This document shows, one piece after another, positions 1-6,444 of a DNA stretch of 9,965 nt. The notes under the pieces are model-generated. The model was not told where the DNA came from, searched no databases, and worked only from the letters and a program-made list of their open reading frames with translations. The stretch is from Deltaproteobacteria bacterium (lineage in GTDB: Bacteria > Desulfobacterota > Syntrophia > Syntrophales > Fen-1087), in assembly GCA_026388595.1 (NCBI GenBank), contig JAPLJM010000110.1, positions 1 through 9,965 on the forward strand, written 5' to 3'. Made by a program: the position numbers and the translations under genes. Within the stretch, counting starts at the first letter, position 1; every line of letters begins with the position of its first letter.

Positions 1-858
1 GCAAAAATTGCCGGCGTTGCGGAAATCCTGCTTGTGTCTCCGGTGAAAGGGGGCATCCTGCATCCCCTGATCGCTGCGGCAGCGAAGCTGGGCGGGGTGA
101 CCCGCATCTTTAAAATCGGCGGCGCCCAGGCCATTGCGGCCTTGGCCTATGGAACCGAATCCGTCCCGCAGGTAGATAAAATTGTGGGGCCCGGAAACGC
201 CTATGTGGCAACGGCCAAAAGAATGGTTTACGGTGTTGTCGCCATCGATATGATTGCCGGTCCCAGCGAGGTCCTGATCATTGCCGATGACACGGCCGAC
301 GCCACTTTCATCGCCGCAGATCTGCTGGCGCAGGCGGAGCACGACGCGTTGGCCAGTGCGATTCTCCTGACCCCCGATGAAAAACTGGCCCGGCGGGTTG
401 CTTCAGAGGTGGACGCCAGGCTGGCCCAACTGCCGAAACAGGCCATTGCCAGCCGGTCCCTGGAAGCCTACGGCGCGATCATGCTGACCCGAGATCTGGA
501 TGAAGCCGTGGCGATTGCAAACCGTTTTGCACCGGAACATCTTGAATTAATGGTGAAAAATCCGAAGAGCTGCCTGGCGGGCGTCCGACATGCCGGGGCG
601 GTCTTTCTGGGCGGATTTACGCCGGAAGCCTTGGGGGATTACCTGGCCGGCCCCAATCACATCCTGCCCACCGGCGGTACGGCGAGGTTTTCGTCCCCGC
701 TGGGGGTTTACGATTTTATCAAGCGGACCAGTGTTCTGTCTTTTTCCGCTGCCGCCCTGGTGCGGTATGGCGCACAGGCCGAACATTTTGCGAGGATCGA
801 GGGACTGGACGGACATGGCCGCTCCCTCGCCGTCCGGCGTGAGATAAAAAAGCCTTGA
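1..858 (+). CDS. hisD: Histidinol dehydrogenase, C-terminal part (5' end outside window)
   Basis: HisD catalyses the last two steps of histidine synthesis, oxidising L-histidinol through histidinal to histidine with NAD+ and a zinc ion, in the cytosol. The frame is open from base 1 and ends at TGA 856-858, giving 285 visible residues. By comparison with E. coli HisD (434 aa), about 147 N-terminal residues lie upstream. The zinc ligands match those known in E. coli (Gln259, His262, Asp360, His419): visible residues Q111 and H114 in QAEHD, D213 in GDYLAGPNH, and H272 in GLDGHGRS. The catalytic Glu-His pair is E179-H180 in FAPEHLEL. The motifs GPGNAYVATAKR and AGPSEVLIIADD are also family-typical. 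The enzyme appears intact and active. No other his gene is visible, and the gene is separated from the next operon by a tRNA and two structured intergenic stretches. A promoter-like element overlaps its stop codon. Confidence 0.96.
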   Translation, partial: AKIAGVAEILLVSPVKGGILHPLIAAAAKLGGVTRIFKIGGAQAIAALAYGTESVPQVDKIVGPGNAYVATAKRMVYGVVAIDMIAGPSEVLIIADDTADATFIAADLLAQAEHDALASAILLTPDEKLARRVASEVDARLAQLPKQAIASRSLEAYGAIMLTRDLDEAVAIANRFAPEHLELMVKNPKSCLAGVRHAGAVFLGGFTPEALGDYLAGPNHILPTGGTARFSSPLGVYDFIKRTSVLSFSAAALVRYGAQAEHFARIEGLDGHGRSLAVRREIKKP

Positions 859-882
859 CAAAAAAGCATCTTTGTTTAAGAT
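855..882 (+). promoter_or_regulatory. Sigma70-type promoter overlapping the hisD stop codon
   Basis: A perfect -35 hexamer TTGACA (855-860) is followed by a 16-nt spacer and a -10-like TAAGAT (877-882; 4 of 6 matches to TATAAT, keeping the TA...AT ends). The predicted transcription start is near 889. It points toward the hairpin at 996-1028 and the tRNA-Gly at 1048, so it could drive a short RNA, the tRNA, or both. The -35 hexamer includes the last bases of hisD. Calls of this kind from sequence alone can be wrong; the perfect -35 is the strongest support. Confidence 0.5.
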
Positions 883-884
883 GC
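860..884 (-). terminator. Palindrome after hisD; terminator-shaped on the minus strand
   Basis: GCATCTT (866-872) and AAGATGC (878-884) form a perfect 7-bp stem around a 5-nt loop, starting 8 nt after the hisD stop. On the + strand it is not followed by a U-tract. On the minus strand it is followed by six U (the A-run 860-865), so it has intrinsic-terminator shape only for leftward transcription. It also overlaps the spacer and -10 of the promoter candidate, so it could equally be an operator-like site or a 3' end stabiliser for hisD mRNA. No leftward gene is seen here. Confidence 0.35.
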
Positions 885-892
885 CCTCGTCG

Positions 893-1043
893 TCTTAACC
901 TTACCGATAAGCAATGACGGCGACCTGAAAAGTCGCAGGAAAGGCGCACAAATTCTGAGGAATGATGCGTACATGGGCGTACGCCGCAAACAAGTCGGAT
1001 GCAGCAAAACGCAGCATCCGGATTTTTTCCGAAGTCGTTAAGA
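893..1043. repeat. Possible short palindromic repeat element between promoter and tRNA
   Basis: The stretch begins with TCTTAAC (893-899) and ends with its exact reverse complement GTTAAGA (1037-1043). Inside are three nested small palindromes: GCGAC/GTCGC (920-924, 932-936), GCGTAC/GTACGC (967-972, 979-984) and CGGATGC/GCATCCG (996-1002, 1014-1020). There is no coding potential. This build resembles the dispersed intergenic palindromic repeats common in Desulfobacterota genomes, but with one copy in the window the repeat nature is inferred. No convincing target-site duplication was found. Confidence 0.35.
996..1028 (+). terminator. Rho-independent terminator-like hairpin upstream of tRNA-Gly
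   Basis: CGGATGC (996-1002) pairs perfectly with GCATCCG (1014-1020). Two further G-C pairs are possible inside after an A-A mismatch. The stem is followed within 2 nt by six T (1023-1028). This is a standard intrinsic terminator shape on the + strand. It lies only 19 nt before the tRNA, so it would end a transcript started near 889, or attenuate one that continues into the tRNA. Confidence 0.6.
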
Positions 1044-1047
1044 ATGA

Positions 1048-1124
<77 letters not shown>

Positions 1125-1146
1125 TTTCTCACCCAGGTCCTGAGTC

Positions 1147-1169
1147 GATCCCCCGAAGCGGATTTTTTT
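1147..1169 (+). terminator. Weak terminator-like site after the tRNA
   Basis: ATCC (1148-1151) can pair with GGAT (1160-1163), with a G-U extension outside and one further C-G pair inside, followed by a run of seven T (1163-1169). The stem is short, so termination efficiency is doubtful. It may be the 3' processing/termination region of the tRNA transcript. Confidence 0.3.
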
Positions 1170-1170
1170 C

Positions 1171-1199
1171 TTGCAATCAGCGTAAGTTTGTGTTAGGGA
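1171..1199 (+). promoter_or_regulatory. Weak promoter candidate for the rimP operon
   Basis: TTGCAA (1171-1176) resembles a -35 hexamer. After a 17-nt spacer comes TAGGGA (1194-1199), preceded by TG at 1191-1192, which would make an extended -10. The -10 match is poor because the last T is missing. A start near 1206 would place the hairpin at 1231-1256 in the 5' leader of rimP. No better candidate is visible between 1123 and 1310. Confidence 0.3.
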
Positions 1200-1230
1200 A
1201 CGGCAAAATCATCGTTCGTTTCTTTTGATG

Positions 1231-1256
1231 AGTGGGCACGCGCCCACTTTTTTTTT
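1231..1256 (+). terminator. Intrinsic terminator/attenuator hairpin in the rimP leader
   Basis: AGTGGGC (1231-1237) pairs perfectly with GCCCACT (1242-1248) around the 4-nt loop ACGC, followed by an uninterrupted run of nine T (1248-1256). It is the strongest terminator shape in the window and lies 54 nt before the rimP start. It may end tRNA-proximal transcripts. It may also attenuate the operon: a premature terminator in the rimP leader is described in enterobacteria (the rimP-leader motif), and NusA, encoded downstream, is itself a termination factor known to autoregulate in some bacteria. Which role applies here is not decided by sequence. Confidence 0.7.
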
Positions 1257-1300
1257 CTGAAATATGAACGGGGGAACCAATAACAAGGGCGCAGCGATAC

Positions 1301-1305
1301 AAAGG
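1301..1305 (+). promoter_or_regulatory. Ribosome binding site deciding the GTG start of rimP
   Basis: AAAGG lies 5 nt before GTG 1311. Upstream in frame there is no start codon before TAA at 1281-1283, so GTG 1311 is the only well-placed start. Confidence 0.6.
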
Positions 1306-1310
1306 TTTTT

Positions 1311-1790
1311 GTGGAAGAGAACGTTCAAATATACCGGGAGAAGATCTGGGAGCTGACAGAGGCGATCCTTACCGCGGAGGGGATGGAGCTGGTAGAAGCG
1401 GAATGCCTGCGGATGCCGTCCCGGTGGCTGATCCGCATCTACATGGACAAAGAAGGGGGCGTAACACTGGCTGATTGTTCGGAGATCAGTCATCAGCTCG
1501 GTGATGTTCTGGATGTCCATGATGTGCCACCCGGTCCTTATACGCTGGAGGTCTCTTCGCCCGGACTGGACCGTCCCTTGGTCAGGGACAAGGATTTTCT
1601 GAAATATCAAGGTGCTGCGGTAGATATCCGCCTGCGTGAGAAGGTGGCAGGGGTCAAGCACTTCAAGGGTAAACTCGTTGAATTTCTCGAAGTAGATGGA
1701 CAGAAGCTCCTGGTCGTGGATGTTTCAGGAACGTCGTACCGCATTCCCCGGCACATGGTTGTGAAGGCGCATCTGGTCTATGAAATATAA
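1311..1790 (+). CDS. rimP: Ribosome maturation factor RimP
   Basis: RimP binds the 30S subunit and is needed for its late assembly. The product has 159 residues, close to the family's usual 150-170. Seen in the sequence: an N-terminal alpha/beta domain with the RimP stretch IYMDKEGGVTLADC (residues 43-56), the signature SSPGLDRPL (82-90), and a C-terminal small beta-barrel domain (from about residue 93) that in other species contacts ribosomal protein S12. Translation starts at GTG with AAAGG at 5-nt spacing. It is the first gene of the operon, with nusA 24 nt downstream. Expression may depend on read-through of the hairpin at 1231-1256. Nothing is truncated or odd. The family assignment is secure from motifs and from its place directly before nusA. 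Confidence 0.95.
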   Translation: MEENVQIYREKIWELTEAILTAEGMELVEAECLRMPSRWLIRIYMDKEGGVTLADCSEISHQLGDVLDVHDVPPGPYTLEVSSPGLDRPLVRDKDFLKYQGAAVDIRLREKVAGVKHFKGKLVEFLEVDGQKLLVVDVSGTSYRIPRHMVVKAHLVYEI

Positions 1791-1814
1791 GGCGAAATAA
1801 TGGAGGATAACTGA

Positions 1815-3080
1815 ATGTTTCCGGAGCTTAAACGTCTGATTGAACAGATGGGTAAGGACAGAGGGATTGATAAAAGAATCATTATTGAGGCCCTGGAAGC
1901 GGCCATGCTCAATGCAGCACGGAAAAAGCTTGGCATGCGCGTCGACATAGAAGCCCATTATAATGAAGAGGTCGGTGAGATTGAGGTCTTTCAGTTCAAG
2001 ACGGTGGAAGAGAAGGTCGCTGATCCTGACATGCAGATCGCGCTGGAGATCGCCAGACGAACCCTCGACGAAGAGGCGGAGCCGGGCGACAGCCTGGGCA
2101 TCAAGGTAGATACCAGCACCTTCGGACGGATTGCCGTGCAGACGGCGAAGCAGATCATCATTCAGCGGGTCAAGGATGCCGAGCGTGACAATGTCTATGA
2201 GGAGTACAAGGATCGCGTCGGGGAGCTGGTCAGTGGTTTTGTCCAGCGGTTTGAAGGTGGCAGCATTATTGTGAATCTGGGGCGGGCCGAAGGGATCATC
2301 CCCATCGGTGAACAGATCCACCGGGAAACCTACAAGCGGGGTGAGCGTATCCGCGGCTATCTCTTTGATGTGAAGAAGATTACCAAGGGTCCGCAGATTA
2401 TTCTCTCACGGACACATCCCGGCTTCCTCAAGGCTCTTTTCGAAATGGAAGTTCCGGAGATTTCGGAGAGCCTGATTGAGATTGTGAGCGTCGCCCGGGA
2501 ACCGGGCAAACGGGCCAAGATTGCCGTACGGACAAAGGATAAGGATATCGATCCGGTGGGCGCCTGCGTGGGAATGCGGGGCGCCCGTGTGCAGAGCGTC
2601 GTCCAGGAACTGCGCGGGGAAAAGATCGACATCGTCCCCTTTTCCGATGATCAGGCCAAGTACGTCTGTTCCGCCCTTTCACCGGCCAAGGTCAACCGGG
2701 TCTTCATGGATGATGACGGCAGGGCGATGGAAGTGATCGTTCCAGACGACCAATTGTCCCTGGCCATCGGCAAGAAAGGACAAAACGTCAGGCTGGCAGT
2801 GAAGTTGACGGGATGGAAAATTGACGTGAAGAGCGAATCCATCGCGGCAAACCAGGAGGAAGAGGGGTCCAAGGCCCTGATGAAGATTCCGGGCATCGAT
2901 GAGGCGACGGCAGAGCAGTTGTTCAATCAGGGATTGAAGAACGTGGCCGCAATCGCCACAGCCGATCTTGAATCCCTGACCGCCATTCCCGGGATGCCCC
3001 AGGAGCAGGTTGCCGCCTGGATCGAGGCGGCGGGGAAGCTGATTGATCAGGAGAGTGTGACCGTGGCTCGTCAGAGGTAA
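1815..3080 (+). CDS. nusA: Transcription termination/antitermination factor NusA
   Basis: NusA binds RNA polymerase, promotes pausing and intrinsic termination, and takes part in antitermination complexes. The domains fit the family in order: N-terminal RNAP-binding domain (about 1-130), S1 domain (about 135-200), KH1 with GMRG at 253-256, and KH2 with GKKG at 319-322. A C-terminal helix-hairpin-helix region follows (about 352-410) with two similar turns, IPGIDEATAEQL and IPGMPQEQVAAW. At 421 residues it is longer than B. subtilis NusA (371) and shorter than E. coli NusA (495). This fits one C-terminal acidic-repeat-like module rather than the two of E. coli. ATG 1815 is preceded by GGAGG (1802-1806) at 8-nt spacing, the best RBS in the operon. 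It lies between rimP and infB, the canonical order. A ylxR gene, often next to nusA, is absent. Confidence 0.97.
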   Translation: MFPELKRLIEQMGKDRGIDKRIIIEALEAAMLNAARKKLGMRVDIEAHYNEEVGEIEVFQFKTVEEKVADPDMQIALEIARRTLDEEAEPGDSLGIKVDTSTFGRIAVQTAKQIIIQRVKDAERDNVYEEYKDRVGELVSGFVQRFEGGSIIVNLGRAEGIIPIGEQIHRETYKRGERIRGYLFDVKKITKGPQIILSRTHPGFLKALFEMEVPEISESLIEIVSVAREPGKRAKIAVRTKDKDIDPVGACVGMRGARVQSVVQELRGEKIDIVPFSDDQAKYVCSALSPAKVNRVFMDDDGRAMEVIVPDDQLSLAIGKKGQNVRLAVKLTGWKIDVKSESIAANQEEEGSKALMKIPGIDEATAEQLFNQGLKNVAAIATADLESLTAIPGMPQEQVAAWIEAAGKLIDQESVTVARQR

Positions 3081-3117
3081 CGCGAGCCGGGACGCAGGAA
3101 AAATGGATGTATAAAGC

Positions 3118-3123
3118 GAGGGG
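3118..3123 (+). promoter_or_regulatory. Ribosome binding site deciding the infB start
   Basis: GAGGGG ends 6 nt before ATG 3130. The in-frame TTG at 3124 would touch this motif directly, so ATG 3130 (protein start MSKKRVYELAKEL, typical of IF2) is preferred. Confidence 0.65.
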
Positions 3124-3129
3124 TTGGGC

Positions 3130-5736
3130 ATGTCGAAAAAGAGAGTCTATGAATTGGCCAAGGAACTGGGCATCGAAAACAAGGAAATGATCGCTCGACT
3201 GGAAAAACTGGGAATTACCGGGAAGTCCCACTCAAGCTCACTTGAAGAAAGCGATGTGGAGCGGGTACAGAGGGATGTCCACGCCACCGAACCCCATGAA
3301 GTGGAAGAAAAAAGAATAAAATTGACGGTCATCCGGAGAAGGGCCGTGCGCTCCCTGGAGGAAGAGCAGCCGGAAACGCCCGCGGTTGAGATTATCCAGG
3401 CAGATACTGAACCGGAAAAGAAAGAAAAACCGGGACACAAAAAGCCGGCCATGGTCCTTCCGGTACATCCGGAGGTAACGCCGGTCCAGAAGGAAGAAGT
3501 TCCTGTAAAACCGGCAGAGACAGCACCTCGGGTCATGAAAAAACCGGAGCAGGAGAAGGCCCCCGCGGTCACTCCCCTTCCGCCGCCGGACCATCCGGAA
3601 GGGAAGCCGCCGCCTGCAGGTATAACAAAAGGACCGGCGCCGCAGATGACGAGGACCGCCACGATTGTAGGACGAAAAGAACTTCCCCGGCAGCCGGAAA
3701 TCAGAATTATCAAGGATATCACACCAGCGCTCCCGAAAGGGGTTGAACCCCCGTCCGTCCGCCAGGAGATTGATCGGCCCAAGAAAAAGGGCGCGAAGCC
3801 CCCGGTGGAAGTGGTCATCGGGGACAAGATGGCCGTGCGCAAAAAGGCGCTGATTAAGAAGGTCTATGACAAAAAGGGCGGACGTTTCGATGTCATTGAG
3901 CGGGATGACCGGCCGGGCAAATGGAAAGAGGATAAGCGGCCCGCTGTCGTTAAAATGAAAAAAACGGAGATCACCGTTCCCAAGGCCGTGAAACGGCGCA
4001 TCAGGATCGGGGAAGCCATCGCGGTCGGCGAGTTGGCCAAGAAAATGGGGATAAAAGCCGGCGAAATCATTACCAAGCTGATGGCGCTGGGGCTGCTCGC
4101 CACCATCAACCAGGCCATTGACAGCGACACGGCAACGCTCATCGCCGGCGAGTTCGGATTCCAGGTGGAGACCGTCGCCGCCGAATTTGAGGAACCCCTG
4201 CTGAAATCAGAGACCCCCTCTGAAAATCTCAAGCCCCGGGCGCCTGTGGTGACGATCATGGGGCATGTGGATCATGGGAAAACCTCCCTTCTGGACGCCA
4301 TCCGGCAAACGAATGTCATTGACGGCGAGGCGGGCGGCATCACTCAGGCCATCGGCGCCTATCATGTCCATATCAAAGACCGGGATATTGTCTTCCTGGA
4401 TACGCCCGGCCATGAGGCCTTCACCGCCATGCGGGCCAGGGGTGCACAGGTGACGGATATCGTGATTCTCGTTGTGGCCGCCGACGATGGTGTCATGGAT
4501 CAGACCGTGGAGGCCATCAACCACTCCCGGGTGGCTGGGGTGCCGATCATGGTGGCCATCAATAAGATCGATAAACCGGGAGCGGATTCGGAGAAGATCA
4601 AACAAGCCCTGACGCAGTATCATATGGTACCGGAAGAATGGGGGGGTGACACCATCTTTGCCGAGGTCTCCGCCAAGAAGAAGCAGGGGATTGAGGAGTT
4701 GCTGGAGCTGATTCTCCTTCAGGCGGATATCATGGAACTCAAGGCAGATCCGGACTGCCCGGCGCGCGGCGTCGTCATTGAGGCGAAACTTGACCGGGGA
4801 CGGGGACCGGTAGCGACCGTGTTGATTCAGGAGGGCACCTTGAAAGAAGGGGATGCCTTTGTCTGCAAAACGGAATCCGGACGGGTGCGGGCCATGATCA
4901 ACGATCAGGGGCAGCGGGTCCAGCAGGCAGGGCCGGCCATGCCGGTGGAGGTTATCGGATTCTCCAAGGTGCCGCCCGTAAGCGCAGAATTTGTCTGTGT
5001 AGAGGACGAGAAGAAAGCGCGCAGTATCGCCGATTACTGGATTCGCAAAGAACGGGAGCGGGAACTGTCGGCAACGTCCAAGATTACGCTGGAACAGCTC
5101 TATGAAAAAATCAAGGAAGGCGCAAAAGACCTCAATATCATTGTCAAAGGGGATGTGCAGGGGTCCATCGAAGCCCTGACGGAAAACCTTGGCAAACTCA
5201 GCACGTCGGACATCAAGCTGAGAATTATTCACAGCTCCACCGGAACCGTCACCGAAACGGATGTCATGCTGGCATCGGCATCCAACGCCGTGATCATCGG
5301 GTTCAATGTCCGTCCGGACAGCCGGGTCGCAGAAATTGCCGAGCATGAAGGCGTGGATATCAAACTTTACGACATCATTTACAATGTGATTGCCGATGTC
5401 AAGGCGGCCATGGAGGGATTGCTCGATCCTGTCTTCAAGGAAGTTGTGCAGGGCCGGGCGGAAGTTCGCGATCTCTTTAAGATTAAAAAGATAGGAACCA
5501 TTGCCGGCTGTTCCGTGTTGGACGGCAAAATCGCGCGCAGTGCCGGTCTCAAAGTGGTCCGAGACGGCATCGTGGTCAATGACGGGAAGATCGCGTCCCT
5601 AAGGCGGGCGAAGGACGATGTGCGGGAAGTGGCCGCAGGCATGGAATGCGGCATCGGCATTGAGAATTATAACGACATTCATGTGGGCGATATCCTGGAA
5701 GCCTACGTTAAGGAAAAAGTCGACAGAAAACTGTAA
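3130..5736 (+). CDS. infB: Translation initiation factor IF-2
   Basis: IF2 is a GTPase that places formyl-Met-tRNA on the 30S subunit and promotes 50S joining. From ATG 3130 the protein has 868 residues (E. coli: 890). Residues 1-50 form the first IF2_N module. About 55-275 is a charged, Pro/Lys/Glu-rich, probably disordered linker, and about 291-345 forms a second IF2_N module. The G domain carries all motifs: G1 GHVDHGKT (378-385), G2 GGIT (402-405), G3 DTPGH (424-428), G4 NKID (478-481) and G5 SAK (514-516). Beta-barrel domain II, domain III and the fMet-tRNA-binding C2 domain (ending near residue 868) follow. The gap to nusA is 49 nt, and the next gene starts 8 nt after the stop. A long low-complexity linker is usual for bacterial IF2. 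No frameshift is seen. Confidence 0.97.
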   Translation: MSKKRVYELAKELGIENKEMIARLEKLGITGKSHSSSLEESDVERVQRDVHATEPHEVEEKRIKLTVIRRRAVRSLEEEQPETPAVEIIQADTEPEKKEKPGHKKPAMVLPVHPEVTPVQKEEVPVKPAETAPRVMKKPEQEKAPAVTPLPPPDHPEGKPPPAGITKGPAPQMTRTATIVGRKELPRQPEIRIIKDITPALPKGVEPPSVRQEIDRPKKKGAKPPVEVVIGDKMAVRKKALIKKVYDKKGGRFDVIERDDRPGKWKEDKRPAVVKMKKTEITVPKAVKRRIRIGEAIAVGELAKKMGIKAGEIITKLMALGLLATINQAIDSDTATLIAGEFGFQVETVAAEFEEPLLKSETPSENLKPRAPVVTIMGHVDHGKTSLLDAIRQTNVIDGEAGGITQAIGAYHVHIKDRDIVFLDTPGHEAFTAMRARGAQVTDIVILVVAADDGVMDQTVEAINHSRVAGVPIMVAINKIDKPGADSEKIKQALTQYHMVPEEWGGDTIFAEVSAKKKQGIEELLELILLQADIMELKADPDCPARGVVIEAKLDRGRGPVATVLIQEGTLKEGDAFVCKTESGRVRAMINDQGQRVQQAGPAMPVEVIGFSKVPPVSAEFVCVEDEKKARSIADYWIRKERERELSATSKITLEQLYEKIKEGAKDLNIIVKGDVQGSIEALTENLGKLSTSDIKLRIIHSSTGTVTETDVMLASASNAVIIGFNVRPDSRVAEIAEHEGVDIKLYDIIYNVIADVKAAMEGLLDPVFKEVVQGRAEVRDLFKIKKIGTIAGCSVLDGKIARSAGLKVVRDGIVVNDGKIASLRRAKDDVREVAAGMECGIGIENYNDIHVGDILEAYVKEKVDRKL

Positions 5737-5744
5737 TATGTCCC

Positions 5745-6083
5745 ATGGTCATCGGGTCAGGCATCATAGAGTTGTGGATTGCGGAGAGCCACTCGCTGAA
5801 GGACAAAAGGGCGGTCCTGCGCAGACTCCTGAAGCGGGCGCAGAACGAATTCAATGTCACCATTGCGGAGGTGGGGGACAATGATCACTGGCGGCGGGCG
5901 AAAGTGGGTTTTGCCATGGTCGGGAATGATCAGCGCTATATCAACGGGAAAATCGACCACCTCCTGAATTTTATCGAGCAGCAGCAGCTGGCCGAGGTGA
6001 TCAATACCAGGATTGAAATTGCCGGTTTTTCCGAGGTGATGGATTCCATTGGGTTAACAACGGAAAAGTATGACGACCTTTAA
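5745..6083 (+). CDS. DUF503 family protein, YlxP-like
   Basis: This is a small (112 aa) DUF503 protein. The family sits next to infB and rbfA in many Firmicutes and Desulfobacterota, and its biochemical role is not firmly established. The pattern is clear: an N-terminal strand, then the conserved ESHSLKDKR turn (residues 14-22), then FNVTIAEVGDNDHWRRAKVG (36-55), an alpha/beta ferredoxin-like fold. The product is longer than B. subtilis YlxP (about 92 aa), with a C-terminal tail ending EKYDDL. ATG 5745 lies 8 nt after the infB stop with no good Shine-Dalgarno motif, so it is probably translated by coupling to infB. Its end overlaps the rbfA start by 14 nt. Context suggests a role in ribosome assembly or initiation; that is inference. 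Confidence 0.88.
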   Translation: MVIGSGIIELWIAESHSLKDKRAVLRRLLKRAQNEFNVTIAEVGDNDHWRRAKVGFAMVGNDQRYINGKIDHLLNFIEQQQLAEVINTRIEIAGFSEVMDSIGLTTEKYDDL

Positions 6084-6444
6084 ACGGGCGGACCGCGTTG
6101 CGGATCTCATCAAGATTGAAATCTCCGATATTCTGCTGAAGCAGGTCCGGGACCCGCGGATTGGCGCCCTTACGATTACCGGCGTCAAAGTGACGGACGA
6201 TCTCCGCCTGGCAAAGGTTTACTTTGTGGAAATGGCCAAGGAGACCATCCATGCGGAAACCCTGGCGGGGCTGGAAAAGGCGACCGGGTTTTTGAAGCGG
6301 GAGCTGGGAAAGCGTCTGCAGCTGCGTTTTGTACCGGATCTGATCTTCAGGGTGGACGCCTCCTTTGCCTATGGAGGCCGCATCGAAAGGCTGCTGGCGG
6401 AAATCAAGCAGGAAGGAACGGGCGATGATCCCCAGGATCACTGA
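6070..6444 (+). CDS. rbfA: 30S ribosome-binding factor RbfA
   Basis: RbfA is a single-KH-domain protein that binds the 30S subunit near helix 1 of 16S rRNA and is needed for its maturation and for growth in the cold. The product has 124 residues (E. coli: 133). Family features: the basic N-terminal helix with RADRVADLIKIEISDILL (residues 6-23), the strand-turn VRDPRIGALTITGVKVTDDL (26-45), and the C-terminal strand LRFVPDLIFRVDASFAYGGR (85-104). ATG 6070 is inside the last codons of the DUF503 gene (14-nt overlap), with only a weak GGA upstream, so translation is likely coupled. Its own 3' end overlaps the next gene by 20 nt and carries that gene's RBS. Confidence 0.95.
   Translation: MTTFKRADRVADLIKIEISDILLKQVRDPRIGALTITGVKVTDDLRLAKVYFVEMAKETIHAETLAGLEKATGFLKRELGKRLQLRFVPDLIFRVDASFAYGGRIERLLAEIKQEGTGDDPQDH
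6413..6417 (+). promoter_or_regulatory. Ribosome binding site inside rbfA deciding the nrnA start
   Basis: AAGGA ends 7 nt before ATG 6425. The frame is open farther upstream to ATG 6365, but that region reads as rbfA in its proper frame and adds residues with no family similarity. ATG 6425 is therefore the start. Confidence 0.65.

Noticed and set aside
1725..2321. Minus-strand frame (198 codons) opposite nusA
   Set aside because: It is a shadow of the NusA N-terminal and S1 domains in the opposite strand.
3124..3129. TTG at 3124 as the infB start
   Set aside because: It abuts the GAGGGG motif with no spacing; ATG 3130 has 6-nt spacing and the usual IF2 N-terminus.
3147..3842. Minus-strand frame (231 codons) opposite the IF2 linker
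   Set aside because: Its Ser/Gly/Phe-rich content is the complement of the Pro/Glu/Lys-rich IF2 linker; not a separate gene.
3340..3960. Low-complexity Pro/Lys/Glu-rich part of infB as a repeat or foreign insert
   Set aside because: A long disordered linker between N-terminal modules is normal for bacterial IF2 and shows no regular period.
4640..4645. Run of six G in infB as a possible frameshift or phase-variation site
   Set aside because: The frame is intact across it and encodes the conserved EEWGGDT stretch of IF2; a short run like this is common in GC-rich genes.
4207..5346. Long minus-strand open frame (379 codons) opposite infB
   Set aside because: It is fully antisense to the conserved IF2 GTPase and C-terminal domains; the translation is rich in His, Arg and Pro with no recognisable motif, as expected for a shadow frame in GC-rich DNA.
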